Assembly (NCBI GenBank): GCA_018673255.1
Contig: JABHDC010000200.1
Location: forward strand, 1-46,631
DNA length: 46,631 bases
Origin: Gemmatimonadota bacterium
GTDB lineage: Bacteria > Latescibacterota > UBA2968 > UBA8231
Direction of reading: 5' to 3'
A program made the translations under genes and the position numbers. The notes beneath the pieces were generated by a model. The model saw nothing but the letters and a program-made list of their open reading frames with translations. It did not search any database and was not told the origin of the DNA. How positions within the stretch are numbered: the stretch's first letter is position 1; the number at the start of each line of letters is the position of its first letter. Of the stretch, positions 25,806 through 34,238 are shown one piece after another.

Positions 25806-26783
25806 TCACCAAGGGACGGCAAGCCCGAATTCCTGTGCCAATCCCTCCAACTGTTCCTGCGCTTTGGGATGGAGCGGGACTCCCGACTGGCGGCATTCCT
25901 GTTCGTGGCGCCACTCGGGTCCACCGGCCAATTCGGCGCGGTCGAAACCGGGCAGTGGCTGGAGTTGGCTGACTTCTGACATGAGGTGATCCATGTCGCC
26001 AGCGAAGGCGGCGGGGTCGACGAATCGATCGACAGCCAGAGCCATGAAGAAACCGGACTGATTCGCCCCGGAGAACTCGATGGTGCGTCGATCGAACTGA
26101 TCCAGCATCTGCCCGCCAAGGGTGCCGGAGAGGATGTTGGCAACGTGGGAGATGCCGATCGCCTTCAGGTATGCCTGCGGCATCTTTGCGAAGACCTCCT
26201 CGTCCCACGGCATGGCCGTGGACATGTCCAGCATGAAGGGAGGCTGGTCAGGGCCGGAGGGCATGCCGACGCAGAAGGGTGGCGATCCCTGGATCGAGCC
26301 GCCAATCGTGCTGTCGCGATCGTAGGATGGGCTGGCCGAACGGCCCGACAACCCCACGCCAATCAGGCCCTGCCGCAGGGCCATGCGTACGTATTTTCCG
26401 GCAGATCCGATGTGATCGTGATAGGTGGTGGTCACGATGCCGACGCCGATTCCTTTAGCCCGTTCGATGGCCATCTCCATCGCCCTTGTGGCGACGATGT
26501 ATCCCAGTCCGCCATCGCCATTCAGCGCCGCCGTTGCCGGACCTTCCTTCAGGATTTCGACGGTGGGTGAGGTATTGCATGACCTCTTCTGCCAGCCGCG
26601 CACGTAGCGTTCGACCTGCATCACCCCATGGGATACCACACCACGCAGGTCCGTGTCGATCATCAGATCGGCGATCAGTTCGGCATGTTCGGCGGATATC
26701 GGCACCCGACTGAACAGCTCGAACAGCAGGCGCCGCAGATCCTCGACGGGCACACGGGTGGCGTTGCCGGGTGGTGCATTCAT
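25806..26783 (-). CDS. Ldh family oxidoreductase (malate/L-lactate/ureidoglycolate dehydrogenase type)
   Basis: This 325-aa NAD(P)-dependent dehydrogenase belongs to the Ldh_2 family, unrelated in fold to classical LDH. Visible signatures are DLRGVVSHGVMQVERYV (substrate-binding Arg and catalytic His), TAALNGDGGLGYIVATRAM, and MLDMSTAMP. Members oxidise 2-hydroxy acids such as malate, lactate, sulfolactate or ureidoglycolate. It lies 84 bp downstream of the fucosidase gene on the same strand, so it may oxidise a product of sugar catabolism such as L-lactate. GAGGATGG lies about 10 nt before the ATG. The C-terminal 50 residues are acidic and Gln-rich, slightly different from typical members. 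Confidence 0.88.
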   Translation of the reverse strand: MNAPPGNATRVPVEDLRRLLFELFSRVPISAEHAELIADLMIDTDLRGVVSHGVMQVERYVRGWQKRSCNTSPTVEILKEGPATAALNGDGGLGYIVATRAMEMAIERAKGIGVGIVTTTYHDHIGSAGKYVRMALRQGLIGVGLSGRSASPSYDRDSTIGGSIQGSPPFCVGMPSGPDQPPFMLDMSTAMPWDEEVFAKMPQAYLKAIGISHVANILSGTLGGQMLDQFDRRTIEFSGANQSGFFMALAVDRFVDPAAFAGDMDHLMSEVSQLQPLPGFDRAELAGGPEWRHEQECRQSGVPLHPKAQEQLEGLAQEFGLAVPW

Positions 26784-26867
26784 CGATCTACCATCCTCTT
26801 CAGGGTTGTCCGATACGCGACGACTTGGGCCGGGTGACCCACATGGTGGGTGCGATGGGGGTCGGCA

Positions 26868-28175
26868 CTACTCCCGATGCAGATCGACAGGACCCTTCAG
26901 CTGCAGGGCGATGACCGTCATCATCGGATCGGTCTCAGCCGGGGGCACGTCGATGTAGACGATGCCGGGCACCTGGCTCCAGTAGGCCTTGCCGAGGATC
27001 TGGTGCGGCAGCTTGGTGCCATTGCCGACGATGCGAATCCGGTTGATGTGATTCTTCAGCCCCTTGAGCACGATCGGGCCCGTAGGCTTGTGCGGCAGGA
27101 ACAGATACAGCGTCTGTCGATCCTTCGACAGGGTCGTGGGGCCGTAGAAGTGCCCTGCCGGGATCCCGGCGCGCGTACCGTAGATGGCCTCAGCGTGGGC
27201 CTTGGTCCATCGCCCCAGTTCCTCGAGGACCGCCACTTGTTTGTCGGGGATCGTGCCATCCGCCTTCGGGCCGATATCGAGAAGCAGATTGCCGCCACCG
27301 CCCAGCACGTCGGCGAAGATGCGGATGATCTGATAGGGCGTCTTGTAGTTGTGATCGTTCTCCTGGAATCCCCAGGAGTCATTCATGGTCATGCACAATT
27401 CCCACGCCTCTTCAGGCGGCGTCACGGGCAGGCCCTGTTCGGGCGTGGCGTAGTCGCCGTGGCCATTGATGCGGGAATTGAGGATGACGTCGGGGTGCCA
27501 CGTGAGCAGGCTGTCGCGCAGGGCGCCGGATTTCCACACATCGGCGCCACCCACCTCCCAGTCGCCATCGAACCAGAGCAGATCCGGCTCGAATTGCTGA
27601 GTCAGTTCCTTGAGCTGCCCCTCGCGGAAGCTGAGGAAGCGCGCCCAGCGTTCGGGGTCATCCTCGTAGCGACGATCGGTGCGTGTGTGGATGGGGTAAT
27701 CGGGGTGGGACCAGTCCAGATGCGAATAGTAGAGACCGACGCGCAGGTCGCGTTTGCGCAGGGCCCTGACGAAGGGATCCACCAGATCACGACCGGCCGG
27801 TGTGGCATGAACTGTGGAAAGGTCATTCTGCTTCGTGTCCCACAGGGCGACGCCATCATGGTGTTTCGTCGTCAGCACGGCGTAACGAGCACCGGATCGC
27901 TCGATCAGTTTTGCCCAGTCCTTGGGCTTGTAGTTCTCGGCAGTGAAGCCATCCAGCTGCGCCATGTAGTCGTCGTAGCTGACATAACCATTGAAGAAGG
28001 ACCAGGACTCGTCGATGCCATCCACGGCGTAAATGCCCCAGTGGATGAAGATCCCCAGGCGCGCATCGCGAAACCACGCCAGACGTTCGTCTTCGGCGGG
28101 TGCTTCCTGAGCCCATGCCGCCTGCGTACAAAGAAGGCAGACTGCGATCAGGCCGGCGCGCATCCATCGGTTCAT
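26868..28175 (-). CDS. Secreted GH29 alpha-L-fucosidase
   Basis: A 435-aa retaining alpha-L-fucosidase that would release L-fucose from glycans. GH29 marks are GIFIHWGIYAV near residue 41, LTTKHHDGVALW near 101, GLYYSHLDW near 147, and LLWFDGDW with candidate nucleophile D203. The C-terminal 100 residues form a beta-sandwich (GPIVLKGLKNHINRIRIVG). A signal peptide with cleavage near AAWAQ-EAP places it in the periplasm or outside. I chose ATG 28175 because GAAGGATGG precedes it at good spacing; ATG 28184 adds three residues and has no spaced RBS. It is divergent from the Gfo/Idh-FGGY-aldolase operon. Confidence 0.92.
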   Translation of the reverse strand: MNRWMRAGLIAVCLLCTQAAWAQEAPAEDERLAWFRDARLGIFIHWGIYAVDGIDESWSFFNGYVSYDDYMAQLDGFTAENYKPKDWAKLIERSGARYAVLTTKHHDGVALWDTKQNDLSTVHATPAGRDLVDPFVRALRKRDLRVGLYYSHLDWSHPDYPIHTRTDRRYEDDPERWARFLSFREGQLKELTQQFEPDLLWFDGDWEVGGADVWKSGALRDSLLTWHPDVILNSRINGHGDYATPEQGLPVTPPEEAWELCMTMNDSWGFQENDHNYKTPYQIIRIFADVLGGGGNLLLDIGPKADGTIPDKQVAVLEELGRWTKAHAEAIYGTRAGIPAGHFYGPTTLSKDRQTLYLFLPHKPTGPIVLKGLKNHINRIRIVGNGTKLPHQILGKAYWSQVPGIVYIDVPPAETDPMMTVIALQLKGPVDLHRE

Positions 28176-28388
28176 CCAGGCCATCCTTCGTCATCCATCG
28201 GTTTGGTGTCGTTCGAGAGATCTCACAATGTCGGCGGCAGCAGGGGGAACAATCAAGACCGTCGCTCGAAGCGTACGCAGAATGTGGTCATGTGATCAGC
28301 TCCGGGTGTCCCACGTGTGCGGTGGGCGGCTATTTCGGTATAGCTTACCATGAGAGCATCATCACACCGGTAGAAAGAGGTCAGAGAT

Positions 28389-29288
28389 ATGATCAAGGTT
28401 GGCATCGTGGACTTCGACTCGTCCCACGTCGTGCAGTTCACCAAGCGCTTCAATCACATAGACATCGAGGAAGATCAGTGGGTCGAGGGGGCTCAGGTCG
28501 TGGCCGGTTGTCCGGGCCAGTCCCGGCACTCACCCGAACGTGTGCCGGAGTATACGGAGCAACTGAAAGCGTATGGCATCGACATCGTCGACAAGCCTGA
28601 GGATCTGCTGGGCAAGATTGACGCGGTCTGCAGCGAGTCGAATGACGGCACGGTTCATCTCGAACGGGCGATCCCCTTCATCGAGGCGGGTATTCCCTGC
28701 TACATCGACAAACCCTTCGAGATCAGTCTGGAGAATGCCAAGCAGATCATGCGCCTCGCGCAGAAGCACGGCGTGCCAACCTTCTCCGCCTCGTCGTTGC
28801 GCTTCTGTCCGGAAATCCAGGAGGTGCTGAACGACGAAGAGGTTGGCCCCATCCTGTCGGCCAATGCCTATTCACCGGCCTCCGAACATGAGATCAATCC
28901 CGGTCTGTTCAACTACGGCATCCACGGCGTGGAGATTCTTTACACGCTGATGGGTTCCGGCTGCACGAAGTTGTCCTGCGCCTACACGCCCGGCGGTGAA
29001 GTGGTCACCGGTTTCTGGGGTGAGGAACGAATCGGCGTCATGCGGGGCACCCGTGCCGGTGCGCACTCCTATGGTTTCACTGTCTGGGGTGAGAAGGGCG
29101 TCAAACAATCGGGGATCTCGACACAGTATATCTACCGCGAATTGTGCAAAGAGATCGTGCAGATGTTCCAGACGGGCAAAGCACCGATCGATCCACTGGT
29201 CACGCTCGAGATCGTCGCCTTCATCGATGCGGCCATCAAGAGTCAGGAGCAGAATGGTGCGTGGGTCGACATCGATCTCACGCTCTAG
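28389..29288 (+). CDS. Gfo/Idh/MocA family oxidoreductase
   Basis: A compact 299-aa member of the NAD(P)-dependent Gfo/Idh/MocA family. The N-terminus IKVGIVDFDSSHVVQF is a modified Rossmann motif (D-F-D-S-S-H in place of a glycine-rich loop), and the EKP-like motif is present as YIDKPFE. GIHGVEILYTLMGSG corresponds to the catalytic helix. The missing glycine motif suggests altered cofactor binding, a feature of a short subgroup found near sugar-kinase genes. GAGG upstream of ATG 28389 is a good RBS. It is the first gene of a run with the FGGY kinase and class II aldolase; the 204-bp divergent region to the fucosidase shows no other gene. Confidence 0.88.
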   Translation: MIKVGIVDFDSSHVVQFTKRFNHIDIEEDQWVEGAQVVAGCPGQSRHSPERVPEYTEQLKAYGIDIVDKPEDLLGKIDAVCSESNDGTVHLERAIPFIEAGIPCYIDKPFEISLENAKQIMRLAQKHGVPTFSASSLRFCPEIQEVLNDEEVGPILSANAYSPASEHEINPGLFNYGIHGVEILYTLMGSGCTKLSCAYTPGGEVVTGFWGEERIGVMRGTRAGAHSYGFTVWGEKGVKQSGISTQYIYRELCKEIVQMFQTGKAPIDPLVTLEIVAFIDAAIKSQEQNGAWVDIDLTL

Positions 29289-29346
29289 TGGATCGTCATC
29301 TGGGGTGACTTCCGTGCAGGACAGGGCCCGACATCGGGAGGCACCC

Positions 29347-30864
29347 TTGGCTGAACCACTGTATCTGGGGATCGACGTGGGCACCGGCGGTGTGCGGGCA
29401 ATCGTGGCCGATGGCACAGGGCGGGTGGCAGCAGAGGGACGGGCTCCCTTGTCCTCTGCTGCCGGTACGCCGGATGGCCACCACGAGCAGGATCCCGAGC
29501 ACTGGTGGTCGGCGACACGAGAGGCCATCGCCGGGATGCTCGAGGTCCTGAACGGATCTACTGTCGGATCTCATAGCGGATCCAGTGTCAGTGCCGGTGC
29601 CCGATCCGGCAGCACGGCCAGTGGGAGCCCTGAGCAGATCGTCGCAGCCAGTGTCGACGGGACCTCGGGCACGGTCGTTTGTGTCGATGCCGATGGCCGG
29701 GCCCTCGGCAACGCCATCATGTACAACGACGGGCGCGCCCAGGCCCAGGCCGAACACTTGAGTGACATGAGTGGCGTGTCGATCGCCCCCAGTTGGGCGA
29801 TCGCTCGCCTGCTCTGGCTCGCCGAGCTCGATCCGCTGCGCTACGAGCGCACGCGATGGGTGATCCATCAAGCTGACTACATCGCCTCGCGACTCACGGG
29901 CTGTTTCGGTGGGTCAGACTACTCCAATGCGCTCAAGATGGGCTACGACATGAATGCCCTGGCCTGGCCCGATTGGCTGGGGAAGATACCGGGGGCTGTG
30001 GATCGCGTACCGGCAGTGGCAGCGCCCGCCGATGACATTGGGCAGATCGATCCCGATGTTGCCGACGAACTCGGCCTGCCGAGGGCACTGCGACTCTACG
30101 CGGGTGCGACGGATGGTACCGCTGGCTTCCTCGCCTCCGGGGCATCGTTGCCCGGGCAGGTCAATACGACGCTGGGAACCACCCTCGTCCTCAAGGCGAT
30201 CAGCTCCCATTTCGTCGTTGATCCTGCGGGCATGATCTACTGTCACCGACTACCCGGTGGTCTGTGGTTGCCGGGCGCCGCCAGCAGCACAGGGGGCGAG
30301 TGGATTCGCAGTGAATTCGCCGGACAGGATCTGGCGGTGCTGGATGATCGCGCTGCGACCATGGTACCCACGGATGCCCTCGTCTGGCCCCTGGTGCGTC
30401 AGGGCGAACGATTCCCGATTCTCTCGCCCACTTTTCAAGGCTTCAGGTCTGGAGGATCAGGTGGCGAACCGGCAGGAGAGGATCGTTATGCCGCCATGCT
30501 TCAGGGCACGGCGATGGTCGAGCGATTGTGCTACGACGCCCTGCAGGCGGTGATGGGCCAGCCACTGGGTGAGGTGTATTCTACCGGGGGCGGAAGCAGC
30601 AGCGATGTGTGGATGCAGATGCGAAGCAATGTGACGGGCCGTCTCATGCACCGGCCGTCGTATCCGGAAGCGGCCCTCGGGGCCGCCGTGCTGGCAGCGG
30701 CCGGTCATCAGGCGACGCCGGTGATGTCCGCAGTGCAGGAGATGGTGCAGATCGAGAGAAGTTTTACGCCGGATCGTGCGCAGCAGGCACGCTACGATGA
30801 CCTGTATGGGCGATTCTGCCAATGTGTGAAAGAGATAAGTGCGAAAGAGGGAGGGGCAGCGTGA
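29347..30864 (+). CDS. FGGY-family carbohydrate kinase with S/G-rich insert
   Basis: A 505-aa ATP-dependent sugar kinase of the FGGY family (xylulokinase, L-fuculokinase, ribulokinase relatives). Motifs are YLGIDVGTGGVRAIVAD at the N-terminus, VDGTSGTVVCVD, GATDGTAGF with catalytic-base candidate D256, NTTLGTTLVLK, and STGGGSSSDVW plus PEAALGAAVLAA at the C-terminus. Residues about 70-93 are a low-complexity Ser/Gly/Ala insert encoded by a 12-bp degenerate repeat, not expected in this family. TTG 29347 has GGGAGG at 5 nt; in-frame GTG 29314 is an alternative. The stop overlaps the aldolase start (GTGA). With a FucA-type aldolase next door, an L-fuculose or L-rhamnulose kinase role is plausible. 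Confidence 0.9.
   Translation: MAEPLYLGIDVGTGGVRAIVADGTGRVAAEGRAPLSSAAGTPDGHHEQDPEHWWSATREAIAGMLEVLNGSTVGSHSGSSVSAGARSGSTASGSPEQIVAASVDGTSGTVVCVDADGRALGNAIMYNDGRAQAQAEHLSDMSGVSIAPSWAIARLLWLAELDPLRYERTRWVIHQADYIASRLTGCFGGSDYSNALKMGYDMNALAWPDWLGKIPGAVDRVPAVAAPADDIGQIDPDVADELGLPRALRLYAGATDGTAGFLASGASLPGQVNTTLGTTLVLKAISSHFVVDPAGMIYCHRLPGGLWLPGAASSTGGEWIRSEFAGQDLAVLDDRAATMVPTDALVWPLVRQGERFPILSPTFQGFRSGGSGGEPAGEDRYAAMLQGTAMVERLCYDALQAVMGQPLGEVYSTGGGSSSDVWMQMRSNVTGRLMHRPSYPEAALGAAVLAAAGHQATPVMSAVQEMVQIERSFTPDRAQQARYDDLYGRFCQCVKEISAKEGGAA
29554..29613 (+). repeat. 12-bp degenerate minisatellite inside the kinase gene
   Basis: Five units of 12 bp start at 29554, 29566, 29578, 29590 and 29602. The first three begin with GGATCT, GGATCT and GGATCC; the later ones are more diverged. 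They encode a four-residue rhythm (GSTV, GSHS, GSSV, SAGA, RSGS) and preserve the reading frame. Confidence 0.65.
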
Positions 30865-31529
30865 GTGACGTGCTCAATGAATTGATCGATGCAGCCCGGG
30901 AACTGTCTGCGACAGGGCTCGTCACCGGGGCCGGGGGCAATGTGAGTGTCCGTGATGGAGCAGGTATGTGGATCTCGCCGAGTGGTTTCGCCTTCGCCGA
31001 TGCGGTTGCTGCCGACTACCCACTCGTGGATGTCGACAGTGGCGAGATTCTGCAGGGTGATCGTCGCCCTTCTTCCGAGGTGCTCATGCATCTCTACATC
31101 TACCGTCAGCGTCCGGATGTGCAGGCGGTGATCCATACACACCCGCGCATGACGATCTCCCTGAGCAGTGCGGGCCACGATCTACGACCGATGTTCGCCG
31201 ACTACTACGTCTATCTCGGACAGGATGTGCCCCACCTGGACTATGTCACCGTCACGACACCGGAGTTGGCGCGCGCCGTGGAGGCCCACTTCGTGCGGCC
31301 GTCGGTAAAGGGCATGGTGTTGCGGAACCACGGTGCGATCACGATTGGGGAGTCCATCAAGGAAGCCGTGTATCGGACTGAATCGATCGAAGAGCAGGCC
31401 ACCATTCAGTGGCAGGCGCAGCTGGTTGGAGATCCCACGTTCCTCTCCGACGAGGAGTGCAGGAAACTCGATCAACTGGGTTCGGAAGATTACCGGCGTC
31501 AGCTTCTGGCCAGCATGAAGGCGCTCTGA
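30861..31529 (+). CDS. Class II aldolase, L-fuculose-phosphate aldolase type
   Basis: A 222-aa zinc-dependent aldolase/adducin-family protein, expected to split a ketose 1-phosphate to DHAP and an aldehyde (lactaldehyde for fuculose-1-phosphate). The active site is complete: GAGGNVSVR and ISPSGF for phosphate binding, catalytic E73 (RRPSSEVLMHLYIY), and zinc ligands H92, H94 (VIHTHPRM) and H157 (LRNHGAI), matching the E. coli FucA arrangement closely. GTG 30861 overlaps the kinase stop (GTGA) and has GGAGGGG upstream, supporting operon coupling. Related 4-epimerases and rhamnulose aldolases share this fold, so the exact substrate is inferred from the fucosidase nearby. Confidence 0.9.
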   Translation: MSDVLNELIDAARELSATGLVTGAGGNVSVRDGAGMWISPSGFAFADAVAADYPLVDVDSGEILQGDRRPSSEVLMHLYIYRQRPDVQAVIHTHPRMTISLSSAGHDLRPMFADYYVYLGQDVPHLDYVTVTTPELARAVEAHFVRPSVKGMVLRNHGAITIGESIKEAVYRTESIEEQATIQWQAQLVGDPTFLSDEECRKLDQLGSEDYRRQLLASMKAL

Positions 31530-31612
31530 TGCCAGATCGCCAGAACCCGCCGGCCCGCTGTCAGGTTTCCTCTGCCACCGGACACCGCCGTCACCCGGCG
31601 AGCATGCGATGA
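31529..31612 (+). other. 27-codon mini-ORF coupled at both ends
   Basis: An ATG at 31529 shares its first base with the aldolase stop (TGATG), and the reading frame ends in a TGA at 31610-31612 that overlaps the HAD-gene ATG at 31609 (ATGA). The 27-aa peptide is basic (MPDRQNPPARCQVSS and so on) with no recognisable family. It has no RBS of its own, so it would be translated only by ribosomes coming from the aldolase gene. It may simply relay ribosomes to the next gene, or be chance. Confidence 0.35.
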
Positions 31613-32322
31613 CGAGCCAGATCATCCTCCTGGATCTGGATGACACCCTCTATCCGTATGCGCCGTGCAACCATGTGGGGTTGCCGGCGGCTCATGGGGT
31701 TCTTCAGCGTGTTTGCCCTGATCTGGACCTGGCGCGGTTCCTGACGATGCACGATGAGGCGCGATCACACTGGGCGCAGGCCCTGGCCGGCAGTGCTGCC
31801 TCACACCATCGCGTCCTGTTCTTCAAGCGCATTGTCGAGTGCTGCGTCGCCGAGGGGCGCCTGGGTGCCTTCGATCCGGCCCTGGTCCTGGATGTGGACG
31901 AGGCATACTGGTGTGCCTTTCTCGCGCATATGCAGGGACATCCAGATATGGAGAGCGTGCTGGAGAGCCTCGGCCGATCCAGTCGCCTGGCGCTGGTGAC
32001 CAACCAGGTTGCCGAGGTGCAATTGCGAAAGATCCGCGAACTCGGAATCGCTCGATTCTTCGACGCGATCGTGACCAGTGAAGAGGCGGGTGCGGAGAAG
32101 CCCGACGCGCGGATTTATCTGGAGGCACTCGACCGTCTCGATGGCAGGGCGGAGCATGCCTGGATGATCGGCGATTCCGCAGCAGATATCAGCGGCGCGG
32201 GCGCGTGTGGTATCCGTACGATTCACACGAGCGAATACGTGAAATCGTCCCGGCCCATCGAGGCGGACTACACGGTCGAGCACCTGGGAGAGGTACTGGC
32301 CATCTGCACCAGCGATGCATGA
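31609..32322 (+). CDS. HAD-superfamily hydrolase (pyrimidine 5'-nucleotidase-like)
   Basis: A 237-aa HAD phosphatase: motif I ILLDLDDTLYPY with nucleophile D9 and acid/base D11, motif II LALVTNQ, the conserved Lys in GAEKPDARIY, and motif IV MIGDSAADISGAG. The DLDDTLYPY form is typical of the SDT1/pyrimidine-nucleotidase and phosphoglycolate-type groups. It is a cytoplasmic protein with a C1-type helical cap. It could dephosphorylate a sugar phosphate or a nucleotide; the sugar-kinase operon upstream favours the former but does not prove it. Confidence 0.88.
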   Translation: MTSQIILLDLDDTLYPYAPCNHVGLPAAHGVLQRVCPDLDLARFLTMHDEARSHWAQALAGSAASHHRVLFFKRIVECCVAEGRLGAFDPALVLDVDEAYWCAFLAHMQGHPDMESVLESLGRSSRLALVTNQVAEVQLRKIRELGIARFFDAIVTSEEAGAEKPDARIYLEALDRLDGRAEHAWMIGDSAADISGAGACGIRTIHTSEYVKSSRPIEADYTVEHLGEVLAICTSDA

Positions 32323-32347
32323 ACAGATGCGTGAAGACAGGACCACC

Positions 32348-33178
32348 ATGCAGAGACTGACCACACAGGATGTCGACTTCTTCAGGGATCAGGGATACCT
32401 GGTTCAGCGCGGTGTCTTCGACGAGGCTGAAATCGGGCGACTGCGTGAGGGATACGATGCCATCGCTGCCCTGGTGGCTGGGGGTGGGATCGATCCTCAA
32501 TATCTGGGTGGCCAAGGCCCGGAAGTCCACATTCACGTGCAGGCCCCGGAGGGCACCAGTGGTTCAGATTCGGTTCGATACCTGAGGAAGGTGCAGTGGC
32601 CGGCGATGCTGCATCCCGTCTTCGAGGAGATCCGGACCAGCGCGAAGTTTCCCGCTCTGCTCGAGCCGCTGATTGGCACTTCCCTCAAGCAATTCATCAA
32701 TCAGATCAACTACAAGATGCCGGGTGGTGAGATCTCATTCCCCTGGCATCAGGACATACGGCCTACGCCCGCATTCCGGCAGCAGGAGGACAACTACGTG
32801 CAGACGATCATCGTCGTCGATGAGGCGACCGTGGCCAATGGTTGTGTGCACATCGTGCCGGAGAGTCACAGACTCGGCAATCTGAAGGTGAAGCGATACG
32901 CCGACGGGCAGATCGAGGATCACGTGGATGTGTCGACTGCGATCCCGCTGGAGGCGGCGCCCGGTGACGTGGTGATGTTCACATCCTACACTGTGCACGG
33001 GTCCACGCCGAATACGACCGATCGGCCCCGACGGTCCTATATCAATGGCTTCGTCAGGGCCTCGACCTGCGACGTGGGAAAGTGGGCCTTCCTGGAGGGG
33101 AAGCGGGTGCCGATCACGAGCGACCACGACTACCACGAGATTAGCGCGGCGCTCTCACGTCCAGCTCGTCGAGTGTGA
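32348..33178 (+). CDS. Phytanoyl-CoA dioxygenase (PhyH) family protein
   Basis: A 276-aa Fe(II)/2-oxoglutarate oxygenase: H134-x-D136 (FPWHQDIRPT), distal H217 (SYTVHGSTPN) and Arg228/229 in RPRRSYINGF complete the iron and co-substrate site. It is the third PhyH in the window, distant from the other two. The start at 32348 is preceded by AGGA at about 6 nt; ATG 32315, overlapping the HAD stop by 8 nt, is an alternative that adds 11 residues. The last 38 bp overlap the convergent sialidase-like gene. The substrate is unknown; a hydroxylated lipid or sphingoid base would fit the neighbourhood but is only inference. Confidence 0.87.
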   Translation: MQRLTTQDVDFFRDQGYLVQRGVFDEAEIGRLREGYDAIAALVAGGGIDPQYLGGQGPEVHIHVQAPEGTSGSDSVRYLRKVQWPAMLHPVFEEIRTSAKFPALLEPLIGTSLKQFINQINYKMPGGEISFPWHQDIRPTPAFRQQEDNYVQTIIVVDEATVANGCVHIVPESHRLGNLKVKRYADGQIEDHVDVSTAIPLEAAPGDVVMFTSYTVHGSTPNTTDRPRRSYINGFVRASTCDVGKWAFLEGKRVPITSDHDYHEISAALSRPARRV

Positions 33179-34211
33179 AGCGCACGGTGACCACATAGGG
33201 TTCCTCGTCTTCGGTCCAGTGGCCGTAGGTCGTGGTCACGAAGGTGCCATCCGGCAGCAGCAACATGCCCGGATAGGCGCAGTCGGCTCCCTTGGTATTG
33301 TCCATCAGGCGCACGCGCATCTGCCCCTCACGACCCTCCACGATATCCTCGTACGTGCCCACCCAGGCACACCAGTCACCCCACGTGGGAGTGTCCAGAC
33401 CGGTGTCGCGGAAGGTGATGACGAGTCGGCCATCGAGACCATAACAGGTCTTGTGGCGATCACCGGTCAGTGCCCCGGGCAGTTCTCGCGGCGCACTCCA
33501 GGTGGCCCCCTCGTCATCGGAGAAGATGACCATGGAATTCATGGTGCGACTGTTCTCGCGCAACAGCATCGCCAGTTGCTGACCATCTGGGGATCGAACG
33601 AGCCCCGGTTCGCACAGGTGGGCCTGCGGGTGAGTGGCCACGACGACTGGTTCACCCCACGACAGGCCACCGTCCTCTGAGAAGATGGCATAGACCTCAA
33701 AGATGTCGGTCTTGTCACCACTGTCGCGCAGGAATCGGCCATCGTCGTGGAACAGTGCCATGTAGCGACCGTCATTCAGGCGCGCCACGTCTCCCATGGC
33801 GACGATACCCCCGTAGTCGCCGATCGGTTCCAGTGGTCCCCAGGTGGCGCCATCATCCGCAGACACGGCCATGCGGATCGGGTAGAGTCCGGAGAACATG
33901 ATGAGCCGCTTCACACCGGCCGGATCGATGACGCGGTGAATGGTGGGCACCTCTTTCGAGGTGCTCCAGTTGTCGGGCACACGCAGGCGCTGGGACCAGG
34001 TCAGACCGCCATCCTCACTTCGCTTCATGACGATGGCGCCACGACCGTGGCCCTTGGGATACACTGTGATGATCGTATGGCCATCCTCGAGCAGGACCGT
34101 TGTCGGGTGGCCGAGATACTGGCCGGATTCGCGGTCGACGATGACCTGTCGATCGGTTTCGTGGGCCAGGTCGACGAGGGGGATACTGTAGTCTCTGCGT
34201 GGGGTAGGCAT
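33141..34211 (-). CDS. BNR-repeat sialidase-like protein
   Basis: A 356-aa six-bladed beta-propeller with four Asp-box (BNR) motifs: SEDGGLTW, SADDGATW, SEDGGLSW and SDDEGATW, as in sialidases and related exo-enzymes. Candidate catalytic features include an early Arg segment (HPTTVLLEDGHTIITVYPKG), CEPGLVRSPDG, and late Arg residues near ITFRDTG, but the complete Arg triad and Tyr/Glu pair cannot be confirmed by eye. No signal peptide is seen. The ATG at 34211 was chosen because upstream frame sequence to 34472 looks non-coding. It is divergent from the GH20-like gene and overlaps the PhyH gene tail-to-tail by 38 bp. Confidence 0.8.
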   Translation of the reverse strand: MPTPRRDYSIPLVDLAHETDRQVIVDRESGQYLGHPTTVLLEDGHTIITVYPKGHGRGAIVMKRSEDGGLTWSQRLRVPDNWSTSKEVPTIHRVIDPAGVKRLIMFSGLYPIRMAVSADDGATWGPLEPIGDYGGIVAMGDVARLNDGRYMALFHDDGRFLRDSGDKTDIFEVYAIFSEDGGLSWGEPVVVATHPQAHLCEPGLVRSPDGQQLAMLLRENSRTMNSMVIFSDDEGATWSAPRELPGALTGDRHKTCYGLDGRLVITFRDTGLDTPTWGDWCAWVGTYEDIVEGREGQMRVRLMDNTKGADCAYPGMLLLPDGTFVTTTYGHWTEDEEPYVVTVRFTLDELDVRAPR

Positions 34212-34238
34212 GGATTCACTCGTGTGTGGGTGGTGCAG

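Noticed and set aside
26837..26851. 6-bp inverted repeat ACCCAC/GTGGGT after the fucosidase gene
   Set aside because: Arms are short and no T-run follows; too weak to call a terminator.
26850..28295. 481-aa open frame antisense to the fucosidase
   Set aside because: The minus strand encodes a full GH29 enzyme with signal peptide; the plus frame has no recognisable motif.
28185..28388. 204-bp divergent region between fucosidase and Gfo/Idh genes
   Set aside because: Checked for genes and promoters; only a weak TATAGC at 28339-28344 without a -35 box, so nothing was annotated.
28996..29346. N-terminal extension of the FGGY kinase
   Set aside because: The upstream part is an out-of-frame reading of the Gfo/Idh gene; family N-terminus begins at about 29347.
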